Assembly: GCF_009796285.1 (NCBI RefSeq)
Contig: NZ_CP047020.1
Location: forward strand, 7,068,001-7,132,000
Origin: Streptomyces broussonetiae
GTDB taxonomy: Bacteria; Actinomycetota; Actinomycetes; Streptomycetales; Streptomycetaceae
DNA: 64,000 nt
Direction of reading: 5' to 3'
Shown here: one piece after another, positions 36,275 through 44,133 of the stretch
How the letters are laid out: each line of letters starts with the position of its first letter
How positions within the stretch are numbered: position 1 is the first letter of the stretch
Translations under genes and position numbers: made by a program
Notes under the pieces: generated by a model
Told to the model about the DNA's origin: nothing
Database searches by the model: none
Seen by the model: only the letters and a program-made list of their open reading frames with translations

Positions 36275-37597
36275 TCAGTCCAGGCGCCCTGACAGGACTC
36301 TGCGGGCCGTGCGGGCCACCAGCCCGCCGGTCGGCCTCGGTGCCGGTCCTGTCCGGTCCAGCCACCACTGCCGTAGCTCCCGCCGCGCCTCCGCCCGCTC
36401 CGGCCGCCCGGACCGCAGCAGCAGGCCGGCGAAATCCAGCGCGTCCCGCCGGTACCCTCCGCTCATCGGCCGCTCCCGTGCGTAGGCGAGGAACAGCGCC
36501 CGGTAGCCGGCGCCGAGGATCACCGGCAGTTCCGGTGCCACCTTCGCCACCACATCCGCCCGCTTGGCCGCGAGGGCGCGGGCCTGCACCCGCATCCGCG
36601 CCCGGTCGAACCCCTCGGGTACCGGCGTCCCGGCCACCAGCGAGGACAGCACGGCGGCCTGGGCGACGCCGACCCGCTCCCGCGCGCCGACCGCCGGCCG
36701 CGTGAGCACGGCGACACCCCCGTCCGCCGGCCCGGTGCCGACGGTGGCCCCCGTACCGCCGCCGACAGCGGCGCCGCCGGTCGCCACCGCCTCCTGGATC
36801 AGGGCCAACTCCCGTTCCAGCTGGGCCGGTTCGGGGAAGTTGTCGTCCCGTTCCAGCAGTACCCCGGGCGGGGCGGTACGGGCGGCGAGGTCGGTCAGGA
36901 TGTCGAGGACCGGGCGCGGCACGGGATGGGCGTGGCTGTCGTGCCAGACGCCGTCCCGCTCGAAGCCGCCCGCCACATGGACGTAGGCGATCGCCTCCAG
37001 AGGCAGCGCGGCCAGTGCCTCGGCGGGGTCCTCGCCCCGGTTGACGTGGTTGGTGTGCAGATTGGCCACGTCGATCAGCAGCCGTACGCCGGTGCGCTCG
37101 ACCAGCTCGGACAGGAACTGCCCCTCGGTCAGCTCCTCGCCCGGCCAGGAGAACAGCGCGGCGATGTTCTCCAGGGCCAGCGGCACGGGCAGGGCGTCCT
37201 GCGCGATACGGACGTTCTCGCAGAGCACGTCCAGGGCGTCCCTGGTGCGCGGCACCGGCAGCAGATGCCCGGCCTCAAGCGGCGGGGAGGCGGTGAGCGC
37301 ACCGCCCGCGCGGACGAACGCGATGTGCTCGGTGACCAGGGGGGAACCGAGGGCCTGCGCGCGTTCAGCCAGCGCCGTCAAGCGGCCCTCGTCGGGGCGG
37401 TCGGCACCGCCCAGGCCGAGGGAGACCCCGTGCGGGATCACGGTCACCCCGCACTCGCGCAACCGCAGCAGCGACTCCGGGAGGTGCCCCGGGCAGACGT
37501 TCTCCGCCACGACCTCCACCCAGTCGATCCCCGGCATCCGCTCCACGGCGTCCGCGATCTCCGGCCGCCAGCCGATCCCCGTGCCCAGTCGCCGCAT
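36275..37597 (-). CDS. DUF692 (MNIO) family protein with C-terminal partner-like extension
   Basis: A 440-residue protein. The first 280 residues form a TIM-barrel DUF692 domain with the metal-ligand pattern of multinuclear non-heme iron oxidases: IPHGVSLGLGG, VTEHIAFVR, LALENIAALF, IDVANLHTNHVNRG, YVHVAGGFE followed by WHDSHAHPV, and LLERDDNFPE. Characterised members (MbnB, TglH) modify cysteines of ribosomal peptides with the help of a separate partner protein. Here a linker rich in Gly/Thr/Val (about 285-310) leads to a 130-residue helical domain (VLSSLVAGTPVPEGFDRAR, KVAPELPVILGAGYRALFLAYA) that resembles DUF2063-type partners. The start has GGGAGGA upstream. No obvious precursor peptide is adjacent. 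Confidence 0.85.
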   Translation of the reverse strand: MRRLGTGIGWRPEIADAVERMPGIDWVEVVAENVCPGHLPESLLRLRECGVTVIPHGVSLGLGGADRPDEGRLTALAERAQALGSPLVTEHIAFVRAGGALTASPPLEAGHLLPVPRTRDALDVLCENVRIAQDALPVPLALENIAALFSWPGEELTEGQFLSELVERTGVRLLIDVANLHTNHVNRGEDPAEALAALPLEAIAYVHVAGGFERDGVWHDSHAHPVPRPVLDILTDLAARTAPPGVLLERDDNFPEPAQLERELALIQEAVATGGAAVGGGTGATVGTGPADGGVAVLTRPAVGARERVGVAQAAVLSSLVAGTPVPEGFDRARMRVQARALAAKRADVVAKVAPELPVILGAGYRALFLAYARERPMSGGYRRDALDFAGLLLRSGRPERAEARRELRQWWLDRTGPAPRPTGGLVARTARRVLSGRLD

Positions 37598-37722
37598 GAG
37601 TCCTCCCCTCCGTCGAATGAGGGGGGTATGGCCCCGGCGGGCGGAGCCGAATCCCCTGCCTGTCGCGTTCAGAGCAACATTTGAGGTTCAGCCCAGTCCC
37701 GGCCACCACTGCGGGCTACGGT

Positions 37723-37794
37723 CCGGCAGACCCGGCAGACCCGGCAGACCCGGCAGACCCGGCAGACCCGGCAGACCCGGCAGGCCCGGCGGAC
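37723..37794. repeat. 9-bp tandem repeat (8 copies)
   Basis: CCGGCAGAC is repeated head to tail six times from 37723, followed by two degenerate copies (CCGGCAGGC, CCGGCGGAC). Being a multiple of three, every frame reads as a tripeptide repeat (PAD on one strand; GLP, RVC or AGS on the other). It lies downstream of the esterase pseudogene, outside any convincing gene. Confidence 0.9.
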
Positions 37795-37869
37795 GCGGGC
37801 CACTGCTTGGCCCGGGAGGCCCTGCCCCACGCCGACAACCCCAGCAGGCCGCACGCAAGGAGCACGTCG

Positions 37870-38958
37870 TCAGCGCAGGCCGTCCCACAGGGTCCGCAGA
37901 CTGCCGCGTGGGTCGTGGTCGGTGGCCGGCGCGTCCGCGAACCGGCGTACGGTCCGGTGCGGTTCACGGTAGGCGGGCCGGCCCGGATCGCCGGTGGTGG
38001 CGAAGGAGACCCAGGCGGCGTGCATGCTGTCGGCGATCGCCTGGGGCGGGAAGTCTCCGAGCAGGGGCGTAAAGGCCGGGTCGGCCGGGTTGTCGAAGAC
38101 GAAGGGGACGTCGAGCACGTGGCACGCGCCCAGCGTGCCCTCGAAGGCGGGGGAGGGCCAGGCGAACTCGTAGACGTAGGCGCGAGCACCATGGCGGGCC
38201 TGGGCCTGGGCCTGGGCCTCGGCGAGGCGCAGCGCGGGGAGGCGGTAGAACCAGTCGGTGGCGATCTGTACGAGCAACTCGCCCGGGCTCGCTTCGGGGA
38301 ACGCGGCGGGCCGCGCCGCTCTGCAGTGCCGCACGGTGGAAGAGGCCCTTGGCCGCGGGCATGGCCAGCAGGGTGCCGACGCTCATCGCCCCGGCCGACT
38401 GGCCGAACACCGTGACGCGATCGGGGTCACCGCCGAAGGCGGCGATGTTGTCGCGGACCCATGCGAGCGCGGCGATCTGGTCCAGCAGTCCGAGGTTCAC
38501 CGGTGCGGTGTCGCCGGGGCCGAGGTGCAGGAAACCCTCCACGCCCAGACGGTGGTTGAGGGTGACGAGAACGACCGCGTCGCGGGCGAACGCGGCGCCG
38601 TCGTAGCCGGAGAGGGAACCGGAGCCGTTGGTGAACGCGCCGCCGTGGAGCCAGACCAGGACGGGCAGGCGCCCGGCCGGATCGGGGGTCCAGACGTTGA
38701 GGTTGAGGAAGTCCTCGCCGGGGACGATGCGCTCGGGGAGCAGGCGGTCCATCGGCGGCGGATACGGTGCCTGCGGGGCGGTGGACCGTAGGCACCGGCG
38801 TCACGGACCCCGTCCCACGCGGCGGGCGACCGCGGCGGTGCGCAGCGCAGCGGGCCGGTGGGGGCGGCGGCGTACGGGACGTTCCTGAAACAGGCGGTTC
38901 CGGCAGGGCCGGTGACGCCGCGGGCGAGGCCGTGCCGGGTGGCGAGGACCGGTCGCAT
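37870..38958 (-). pseudogene. Carboxylesterase type B, disrupted
   Basis: Three consecutive reading frames together encode one type-B carboxylesterase. The N-terminus (MRPVLATRHGLARGVTG, FRNVPYAAAPTGPLR) runs from ATG 38958, with an AAGGAG ribosome site, to about 38784. A one-base deletion there (GTGGACC where GTGGGACC is expected on the plus strand) shifts the frame. The middle part has EDFLNLNVWTPDPAG, the oxyanion-hole HGGAF and the nucleophile GQSAGAMSVG, up to the QSGAA block. At about 38300-38325 the frame changes again, and roughly 120 residues normally found after QSGAA, including the acidic triad member, are missing. The C-terminal part (IATDWFYRLPALRLAE, FEGTLGACHVLDVPFVF with the catalytic histidine) ends at 37870. 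It lies 43 bp downstream of the TetR gene on the same strand. Confidence 0.82.
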
Positions 38959-39001
38959 GGGCACTCCTTGCGCACAGAGCGGGGACGGGGCACCGGTCGG
39001 C

Positions 39002-39649
39002 TCAGCGGCCGGCGTTCACGATGCGCAGCGCGAACCGCGCGTACTGGTCGGCGATCTGTTCGCGGGTCCGGCCGAGGGCGGGGCCGAACCATTGGGCGAC
39101 CTGCACACCGAGGCCGCCGATCGCGGTGACCGCCAGCAGCGGATCGTCGAGCTCGAACTCGCCGTTGCCGATGCCGCGTTCCAGGACGTCGGCGAGCATG
39201 CCGCGGCACTCCTCGCGCAACTGGAGCGAGGGCGTGGCCAGTTCGGGCGACAGGGCGTGCAGTTCGCCGTTGGTGACCACCGCAAGCAGGGGATGGTCGG
39301 TGTGGAGCAGTACATGGGCGCGGACCAGGGCGGCCAGCTGCCGGGCCGCGCCGGTGTCGCGGGTTTCGGCGGCGGCCTGCGCCAGCCGGGTCCGCATCTC
39401 CTCGTGGCCGATGCGTACCAGCTCGGCCAGGACGTGCCCCTTGGACGGGTAGTGCGCGTACAGGGTCGCGGAGTTGATGCCGACCTTGCCCGCGATCTGC
39501 CGGATCGAGGTGCCCGCGAAGCCGGACTCGGCGAACAGCTCCAGGCCCGCCTCGAGGATCTTGCCTCGGGTTCCGGGCGGCGTGACGCCCTCGGGGAGTA
39601 CCGCCTCCATGGCGACGACCCGGCGGGGTTCCCAGGCGGGGAGTTCCAC
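39002..39649 (-). CDS. TetR/AcrR-family transcriptional regulator
   Basis: A 215-residue repressor-type protein. The N-terminal HTH includes GKILEAGLELFAESGFAGTS, IRQIAGKVGINSATLYAHYPSKG, the classic TetR pattern ending in a tyrosine-lysine turn. The all-helical C-terminal domain would bind a ligand and dimerise; the ligand is unknown. The GTG at 39649 is chosen because AGGAG lies five bases upstream. It faces the PHB-depolymerase-like gene across a promoter region with two identical 18-bp palindromes, and the esterase pseudogene follows it on the same strand, so it probably controls lipolytic or polyester-degrading genes and itself. Confidence 0.9.
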   Translation of the reverse strand: MELPAWEPRRVVAMEAVLPEGVTPPGTRGKILEAGLELFAESGFAGTSIRQIAGKVGINSATLYAHYPSKGHVLAELVRIGHEEMRTRLAQAAAETRDTGAARQLAALVRAHVLLHTDHPLLAVVTNGELHALSPELATPSLQLREECRGMLADVLERGIGNGEFELDDPLLAVTAIGGLGVQVAQWFGPALGRTREQIADQYARFALRIVNAGR

Positions 39650-39694
39650 GGCTGCTCCTGAAGGCTCGGCGGGGTGCCAACTCGGCGAATTTTC

Positions 39695-39712
39695 CAACCA
39701 ATCGATTGGTTG
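39695..39712. promoter_or_regulatory. TetR operator-like palindrome, copy 1
   Basis: CAACCAATCGATTGGTTG is a perfect 18-bp palindrome. It overlaps a consensus -35 element TTGACA (39710-39715) reading rightward to the esterase gene, an ideal position for repression. It begins 46 bp upstream of the TetR start. Confidence 0.82.
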
Positions 39713-39759
39713 ACACCGTAACGCAGAAGCCGGATGGTGGCTCACGACGCGTCAGAAAA

Positions 39760-39777
39760 CAACCAATCGATTGGTTG
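39760..39777. promoter_or_regulatory. TetR operator-like palindrome, copy 2
   Basis: An identical copy of the 18-bp palindrome, 65 bp centre to centre from copy 1 and 59 bp before the esterase start. Two identical sites in a divergent promoter strongly suggest binding by the adjacent TetR protein. Confidence 0.82.
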
Positions 39778-39835
39778 GAATCAGCAGCCTGGTTGCACTC
39801 CCCACCCCCTCCACCCATCCCTCGGAGTGTGCTCC

Positions 39836-41041
39836 ATGAGATTCCGCTCCCCGCGCAGAGCCGCGCAGGCTCTCGCCGCCCTCGGCGCCGCACTCGCCCT
39901 CGCGGCCGGCGGCCCGGCCGCATCCGCCCGGGCCGCCGCCCCGCCGCTGCCGGACCTGAACATCACCGGCACCTACGTCACCGGCGTCTCCTCCGGCGGC
40001 TTCATGGCCACCCAGCTCCAGGTCGCCTACTCCGGCACCTTCGACGGCGCCGGCATCGTCGCCGCCGGGCCTTACGACTGCGGCCAGGGGCATGTGATCG
40101 AGTTCGTCACCTGTGACCTCGGCCTGGGCGTCGGCGACCTGGAGCGGCAGGCCGAGGACTGGGCGTCCGAGGGCCGCATCGACCCGGTCGCGAACCTGCG
40201 GGGCAAACCGGTCTACGCGTACCACGGCACTCTCGACCCGGTGGTCAACCCATTGGTCTCCCGGGCCGGCGTCGACTTCTACGAGCACTTCGGCGCGGAC
40301 GTCACCTACCACGACCGGGACCCGGCCGGACACTCGTGGCCCACTCCTGACGGCGTCGTCCCCTGCGCCCTCACTCTGCCGCCGTTCCTGAACAACTGTC
40401 ACGACGACCCGGAGCAGGAGATGCTCACTGCCTGGCTCGGCGGGGTCAACCCGCCGAACACCGGCGCTCCCAGGGGCACCCTCACGTACTTCGACCAGAA
40501 CGCCTACGCGCCCGGCGGCTCTGCCCGCGCCCTGTCCATGGACTCCACCGGGCAGCTCTATCTCCCGCCGGCCTGCGCGAACGGCGCGCCCTGCAAACTG
40601 GTGGTGGCCCTGCACGGCTGTCTGTCCGCCCAGCAACTCCTGGGCACGGCCTTCGCCGAGAAGAGCAACATCGACACCTACGCCGACACCAACAACCTGG
40701 TCGTGCTCTACCCGCAGGCCGTCTCCAGCGTCTGGCCCGTCAATCCGCAGGGCTGCTGGGACTGGTTCGGATACACCGGCTCCGACTACGCCGTGAAGAG
40801 CGCACCGCAGATGACCGCCGTCGTCAACATGGTCCACGCCCTGGGCGCCCGACCCGCACCGGCCGTCCCCGCAGTGCCCGTTCCCGCAGTGCCCGCCGTC
40901 CGCGGCCCGGGCACTGCGGGGCCGGGGCCTTTGCGCCGACGGGAGCGGAGGTCCGGCGGTCCGCTCACGGACGTGCGGGGACCAGCGCCGCCGCCGGCGC
41001 ACGCAGGGCCGTCGTGGTCCGGTCGCGGTCCCCGGTGGTGA
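39836..41041 (+). CDS. Secreted PHB-depolymerase-like esterase with aberrant C-terminal tail
   Basis: A 401-residue protein with an Ala-rich signal peptide (about 1-34, ARAAA) and an alpha/beta-hydrolase fold of the extracellular polyhydroxybutyrate depolymerase type. The nucleophile is in TGVSSGGFMATQLQ. YHGTLDPVVNP gives the aspartate and DPAGHSWPT the histidine. A second half with LVVALHGCLSAQQLL and PQGCWDWFGYTGSDYAVKSAPQ is typical of these two-part esterases. The recognisable protein ends around residue 342 (NMVHALG); the last 60 residues are Pro/Arg-rich, and their DNA contains a 13-bp hairpin, suggesting loss of the original stop. The ATG has GGAG eight bases upstream. Natural substrate could be a polyester or another acyl ester. 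Confidence 0.85.
   Translation: MRFRSPRRAAQALAALGAALALAAGGPAASARAAAPPLPDLNITGTYVTGVSSGGFMATQLQVAYSGTFDGAGIVAAGPYDCGQGHVIEFVTCDLGLGVGDLERQAEDWASEGRIDPVANLRGKPVYAYHGTLDPVVNPLVSRAGVDFYEHFGADVTYHDRDPAGHSWPTPDGVVPCALTLPPFLNNCHDDPEQEMLTAWLGGVNPPNTGAPRGTLTYFDQNAYAPGGSARALSMDSTGQLYLPPACANGAPCKLVVALHGCLSAQQLLGTAFAEKSNIDTYADTNNLVVLYPQAVSSVWPVNPQGCWDWFGYTGSDYAVKSAPQMTAVVNMVHALGARPAPAVPAVPVPAVPAVRGPGTAGPGPLRRRERRSGGPLTDVRGPAPPPAHAGPSWSGRGPRW
40883..40920 (+). terminator. Terminator-like hairpin inside the esterase 3' tail
   Basis: CCCGCAGTGCCCG pairs perfectly with CGGGCACTGCGGG (13 bp, 12-base loop). A second copy of the left arm just upstream (40867-40880) could pair instead. It lies inside the annotated reading frame but after the conserved protein end. 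Confidence 0.55.
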
Positions 41042-41763
41042 CCAGGTCCAGGAGCGGTCGGGAACGCCGGGATCGCCGGGGCCGGCGGCCCCGAAGAGGT
41101 GCTGGGCGTCGGGGAGCATGGACTGGGCGTGACGCAGGACAGTGGGCCCCTGGCCGCGGCCGTGCGGCGTCGACCGGGAGCGTGTCTGCCCCCGCCACCC
41201 TCGCGCGCGCCGCCTTCCGCGGGCCCCGGAGGTGTGGCGCAGGGCCACCAGCGGCGGCGCACCCGCCGGCCTCCTCCTCTACAACCTCCTCCACAACGCC
41301 GATCCGACGTCGCGCACCGATGTCTCGCACCGATGTCGCGCACCGATGTCGCGCACCGATGTCGCGCTCCGACGTCCCGCACCGATGTCGCGCGCTGATG
41401 TCGCGCTCCGACGTCCCGCACCGACGTCGCGCTCCGATGTCGCGCTCCGATCCCTCGGACGGCCTGAAGCCGGTCGTCACGCGCGGGTGGCTCTACACCC
41501 GTGCCCCACGCGCCGCCGTCCTCGGCGCTCCCCGCGTCGCCGTCCTCGACGCTCCCCGTGCGGCCGCCCTCGGCGTCCGACCGGCGCCGACTGCGCAGAC
41601 CGCTGCCGGCGCTGCTGGGGCGCATCGGTTTCGGGGCGCGTCCTGAGGACGACCCATTTCCCCTGCCGGCCCTCGCCCCGGGCGCCCGTCCTGTCGAGGC
41701 CTGTGCCGGACGCCTCCTGGAAGCGGCTACGTGAACAGCCCCCAGCGATGGATATGTGCTGCC
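41042..41763. other. 722-bp stretch without a recognisable gene, carrying a minisatellite
   Basis: No frame on either strand encodes a protein I recognise; the longest translations are Arg/Pro/Ala-rich or repeat-derived. The only structured feature is the 13-bp tandem array at 41302-41457. The stretch separates the esterase (+) from the peptidyl-tRNA-hydrolase gene (-) and looks like decayed or filler DNA. Confidence 0.55.
41302..41457. repeat. 13-bp tandem repeat, 12 copies
   Basis: Twelve head-to-tail copies of a 13-bp unit. Two subtypes are interleaved, CACCGATGTCGCG and CTCCGACGTCCCG, with exact 13-bp phasing throughout (starts at 41302, 41315, 41328 and so on to 41445). Because 13 is not a multiple of three, each open frame cycles through a 13-residue peptide repeat. 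Confidence 0.92.
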
Positions 41764-42474
41764 TCAGCCATCAGACACGCCTTGGCGCAACGCCGGATGG
41801 TCGGCGACGACCGTGCAGCTGCCCGGTGCGATCTCCGTGAAGCCGGCATCCCGCACGAGCGGCAGCCCGCTGCCGGTCAGCCGGGCCCAGTCGGCGGGGT
41901 CCGCCGTGCGGACGCAGAGCGCGAAGCCCGTGTCCCGCCAGGCCGTGCGCTCCGCCGCGGGCAGTGCCCACCAGGCCAGCTGGGCGCCGTGCCCCGCCTG
42001 GGCCATGGTCTTTCCGGCCGACATCTCCAGAGCAGGATTCAGCCACAGCACCGGCTGCGCCGACTCCGCCGCGACGGGCGGCTCCGGGTCGTCCAGCTCG
42101 GTGCCGGACACCTGGAGCTTGGCCAGGTCCTTGGGCCAGCCGTCCAGCGGGACCGGCGGGAAGACCCGCACCTGCGCGGCCTTCCCGGTCACCGTGATCC
42201 CGGGCAGCGCCTCGGCCCGCCGCCACTCGGCGCCCCGGGCCCGCCGTACGACCTTGCGGATCCGCGCGTCCTCCCAGTTCCGCACCGCCTCGGCCCACTC
42301 GCCGTCACCGGCCGCCCGCTCGTCCGCGAGCAGCACGAGCACGGCCCGGGCGGCCGTCTCCAGCGCGTCGGTGCGGGCGGGCGGCGCAGCGCGCTCGATC
42401 CGCACGACGAGGGGAAGGACGAACTGCGGCGCTTCGTCCCGGCTGTCACTCGGGGGCATGGCATCAGGGCTCAC
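41764..42474 (-). CDS. Peptidyl-tRNA hydrolase (PTH2 family) domain protein
   Basis: A 236-residue protein. The C-terminal half carries the PTH2 signature: EMSAGKTMAQAGHGAQLAWW, with the lysine and histidine used by Pth2 enzymes to cleave peptidyl-tRNA, and DAGFTEIAPGSCTVVA as the family's closing strand block. The N-terminal 110 residues (VLPLVVRIERAAPPARTDALE, WAEAVRNWEDARIRKVVRRA) form an additional domain common in actinobacterial members. It could recycle stalled peptidyl-tRNAs or act on another aminoacyl-tRNA substrate. GTG 42474 is used as start; ATG 42459 is possible. It is divergent from the ABC exporter genes. Confidence 0.85.
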   Translation of the reverse strand: MSPDAMPPSDSRDEAPQFVLPLVVRIERAAPPARTDALETAARAVLVLLADERAAGDGEWAEAVRNWEDARIRKVVRRARGAEWRRAEALPGITVTGKAAQVRVFPPVPLDGWPKDLAKLQVSGTELDDPEPPVAAESAQPVLWLNPALEMSAGKTMAQAGHGAQLAWWALPAAERTAWRDTGFALCVRTADPADWARLTGSGLPLVRDAGFTEIAPGSCTVVADHPALRQGVSDG

Positions 42475-42567
42475 GTCAGCCAACCTTAAAGGGCGCAACC
42501 GGCCGAGAACGTCTTGCGGACCGGACCCCTGATCAGCTCCGACGGCAAGAGCGGACAAAATCGCCCC

Positions 42568-43452
42568 ATGCAACGTGACCTACGACTGATCGGCGTAGGC
42601 CGCCGCTACGGCATCCGCGGCCCCTGGGTGTTACGAGGCGTCGACCTCACCATCGCACCCGCAACCCTCACCCGCATGGAAGGAGCGAACGGCACCGGGA
42701 AGTCCACCCTGCTCCGCCTCCTCGCCCGCCTGGACACGCCGACGGAGGGCCGGGTCACCGGCCGCCCGCGCACGGCGTACGTCCCCGAACGCTTCCCCTC
42801 GGCGCTGCCCTTCACGGCCCTCGGCTATCTCACCCACCTCGGCACCGTGCACGGCCTGAGCCGCACGACCGCGCGGCGCACTGCGGGCACCTGGCTGGAA
42901 CGGTTCGGCGCGGGTGCCCACGCCGACACCCCGATGGCGCGGCTGTCGAAGGGCAGCAGCCAGAAGGTCGCCGTCGCCCAGGCCCTGCTCGGCGAACCGG
43001 AGCTGCTGGTGCTGGACGAGGCCTGGACCGGCCTGGACGCGGCGGCGCGGGCCGAGCTGGAGCGGGCGGTGGCCGAACGGACCGCCGCCGGCGGTGCCGT
43101 GGTGTTCGTCGACCACGACCCGCGCCGGCTGGCCGGAGCACCGGACGCCACGTACACCGTGCGCGACGGCGGGCTCGAGCGCCGTACGGGCGGCGGGAGT
43201 TCACCGGCCGGACCGCTCGCCCAGGTCACCGTGCAGGGGCCGGCCGGCGGGGCGCTGCCGCCCGACGCGACCCGTACCGTCACCACCGCCGAGGAGCCCA
43301 CCCCCGGCAGCTACCGTCTCGCCGTACCCGCCTCCCACTCGGACGTCCTGCTGCGCGCCCTGCTCACGGCCCGCCCGCCCTGGCACGTGGTGAGCGTCAC
43401 CCCACCCTCCGACGACGACCCACCGTCGGCCGACCTCGGAAGCCGCCCATGA
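42568..43452 (+). CDS. ABC transporter ATP-binding protein
   Basis: A 294-residue ABC ATPase. Walker A is EGANGTGKSTLLRL, the signature is a degenerate LSKGSSQKVAVAQALL, and Walker B is LLVLDEAWTGLDAAA. The C-terminal 85 residues (from about 210) are an extra domain with no clear motif. It overlaps the membrane protein downstream by four bases (ATGA), so the two probably form a small two-component exporter. Substrate unknown. Confidence 0.88.
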   Translation: MQRDLRLIGVGRRYGIRGPWVLRGVDLTIAPATLTRMEGANGTGKSTLLRLLARLDTPTEGRVTGRPRTAYVPERFPSALPFTALGYLTHLGTVHGLSRTTARRTAGTWLERFGAGAHADTPMARLSKGSSQKVAVAQALLGEPELLVLDEAWTGLDAAARAELERAVAERTAAGGAVVFVDHDPRRLAGAPDATYTVRDGGLERRTGGGSSPAGPLAQVTVQGPAGGALPPDATRTVTTAEEPTPGSYRLAVPASHSDVLLRALLTARPPWHVVSVTPPSDDDPPSADLGSRP

Positions 43453-44120
43453 CCGCACTCCTGCGCTACCAGGCCGACCTGCTGGTGCGCTCCCAGCGCT
43501 GGCTGCCGCCGGTGATCCTGTACGCCGCGTTCCTGGGGATCGGTGTGCAGAGCGGCCAGCCCGTTCTCAGCTCGCTCGGCTACACGGCCGCCGGTCTGCT
43601 CCCGGTGGCCGCCTGGCTGGTGCGGATCTGTGTCACCGGTGAGCCGGACGCGGCCCGCGCCTGTGTCGCCGCCGCGCGCGGCCCCGCGCGGGCCCACCTC
43701 GCCTGTCTGCTGACCGCGCTGCTCGCGGCGGTGGCGCTCGGCGTGCTGGCGACCGTGGTGGTGACACTGATCAGCGCCCCGGCGAGCGACGACCACCACA
43801 TCCACGTTCCCGCGCTGAAGGCCGCCGCGGCCGGGCTGCCCGCCACGCTCGCCTGCGCGCTGCTCGGCGCGGCCGTCGGCGCGCTCACCAACCGGCCGGT
43901 GCTGTGTTCCACCGGCCGTGCGGTGCCCGCGATGCTCCTGGGCGCCCTGCTGGCGGTGGTGCTCACCGGCTCCCCGGCGCAGGCAGCGGTCAGCGGACTG
44001 GTCACCGGTTCGCAGACCGGCCGGGTCGCGGTGCCGCTGCTGCCGCCGGCCGGGGCGGCCCTGCTCACGGCCGCCGCCTTCGCCACTGCCGCAGGCCTCA
44101 GCGCCCGTCGCTCACCCTGA
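43449..44120 (+). CDS. ABC exporter membrane subunit
   Basis: A 223-residue protein with about six hydrophobic segments and short Arg-rich loops, coupled to the ATPase by an ATGA overlap. A soluble loop with SAPASDDHHIHVPALK lies in the middle. No family signature is readable, but size, topology and pairing fit the permease half of an ABC-2-like exporter. Ends 13 bp from the convergent deacetylase gene. Confidence 0.78.
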   Translation: MTALLRYQADLLVRSQRWLPPVILYAAFLGIGVQSGQPVLSSLGYTAAGLLPVAAWLVRICVTGEPDAARACVAAARGPARAHLACLLTALLAAVALGVLATVVVTLISAPASDDHHIHVPALKAAAAGLPATLACALLGAAVGALTNRPVLCSTGRAVPAMLLGALLAVVLTGSPAQAAVSGLVTGSQTGRVAVPLLPPAGAALLTAAAFATAAGLSARRSP

Positions 44121-44133
44121 GCGGGCGGTGCGC

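Noticed and set aside
37669..37854. Minus-strand peptide with Arg-Val-Cys tandem repeats, looking like a Cys-rich precursor near an MNIO enzyme
   Set aside because: It is only one frame of the 9-bp minisatellite; no ribosome site, and the other frames give equally regular GLP or AGS repeats.
37681..37880. Collagen-like Gly-Leu-Pro repeat frame
   Set aside because: Same minisatellite read in another frame; no surrounding protein.
41302..41457. Possible CRISPR array
   Set aside because: Units are only 13 bp and directly contiguous, with no spacers and no cas genes.
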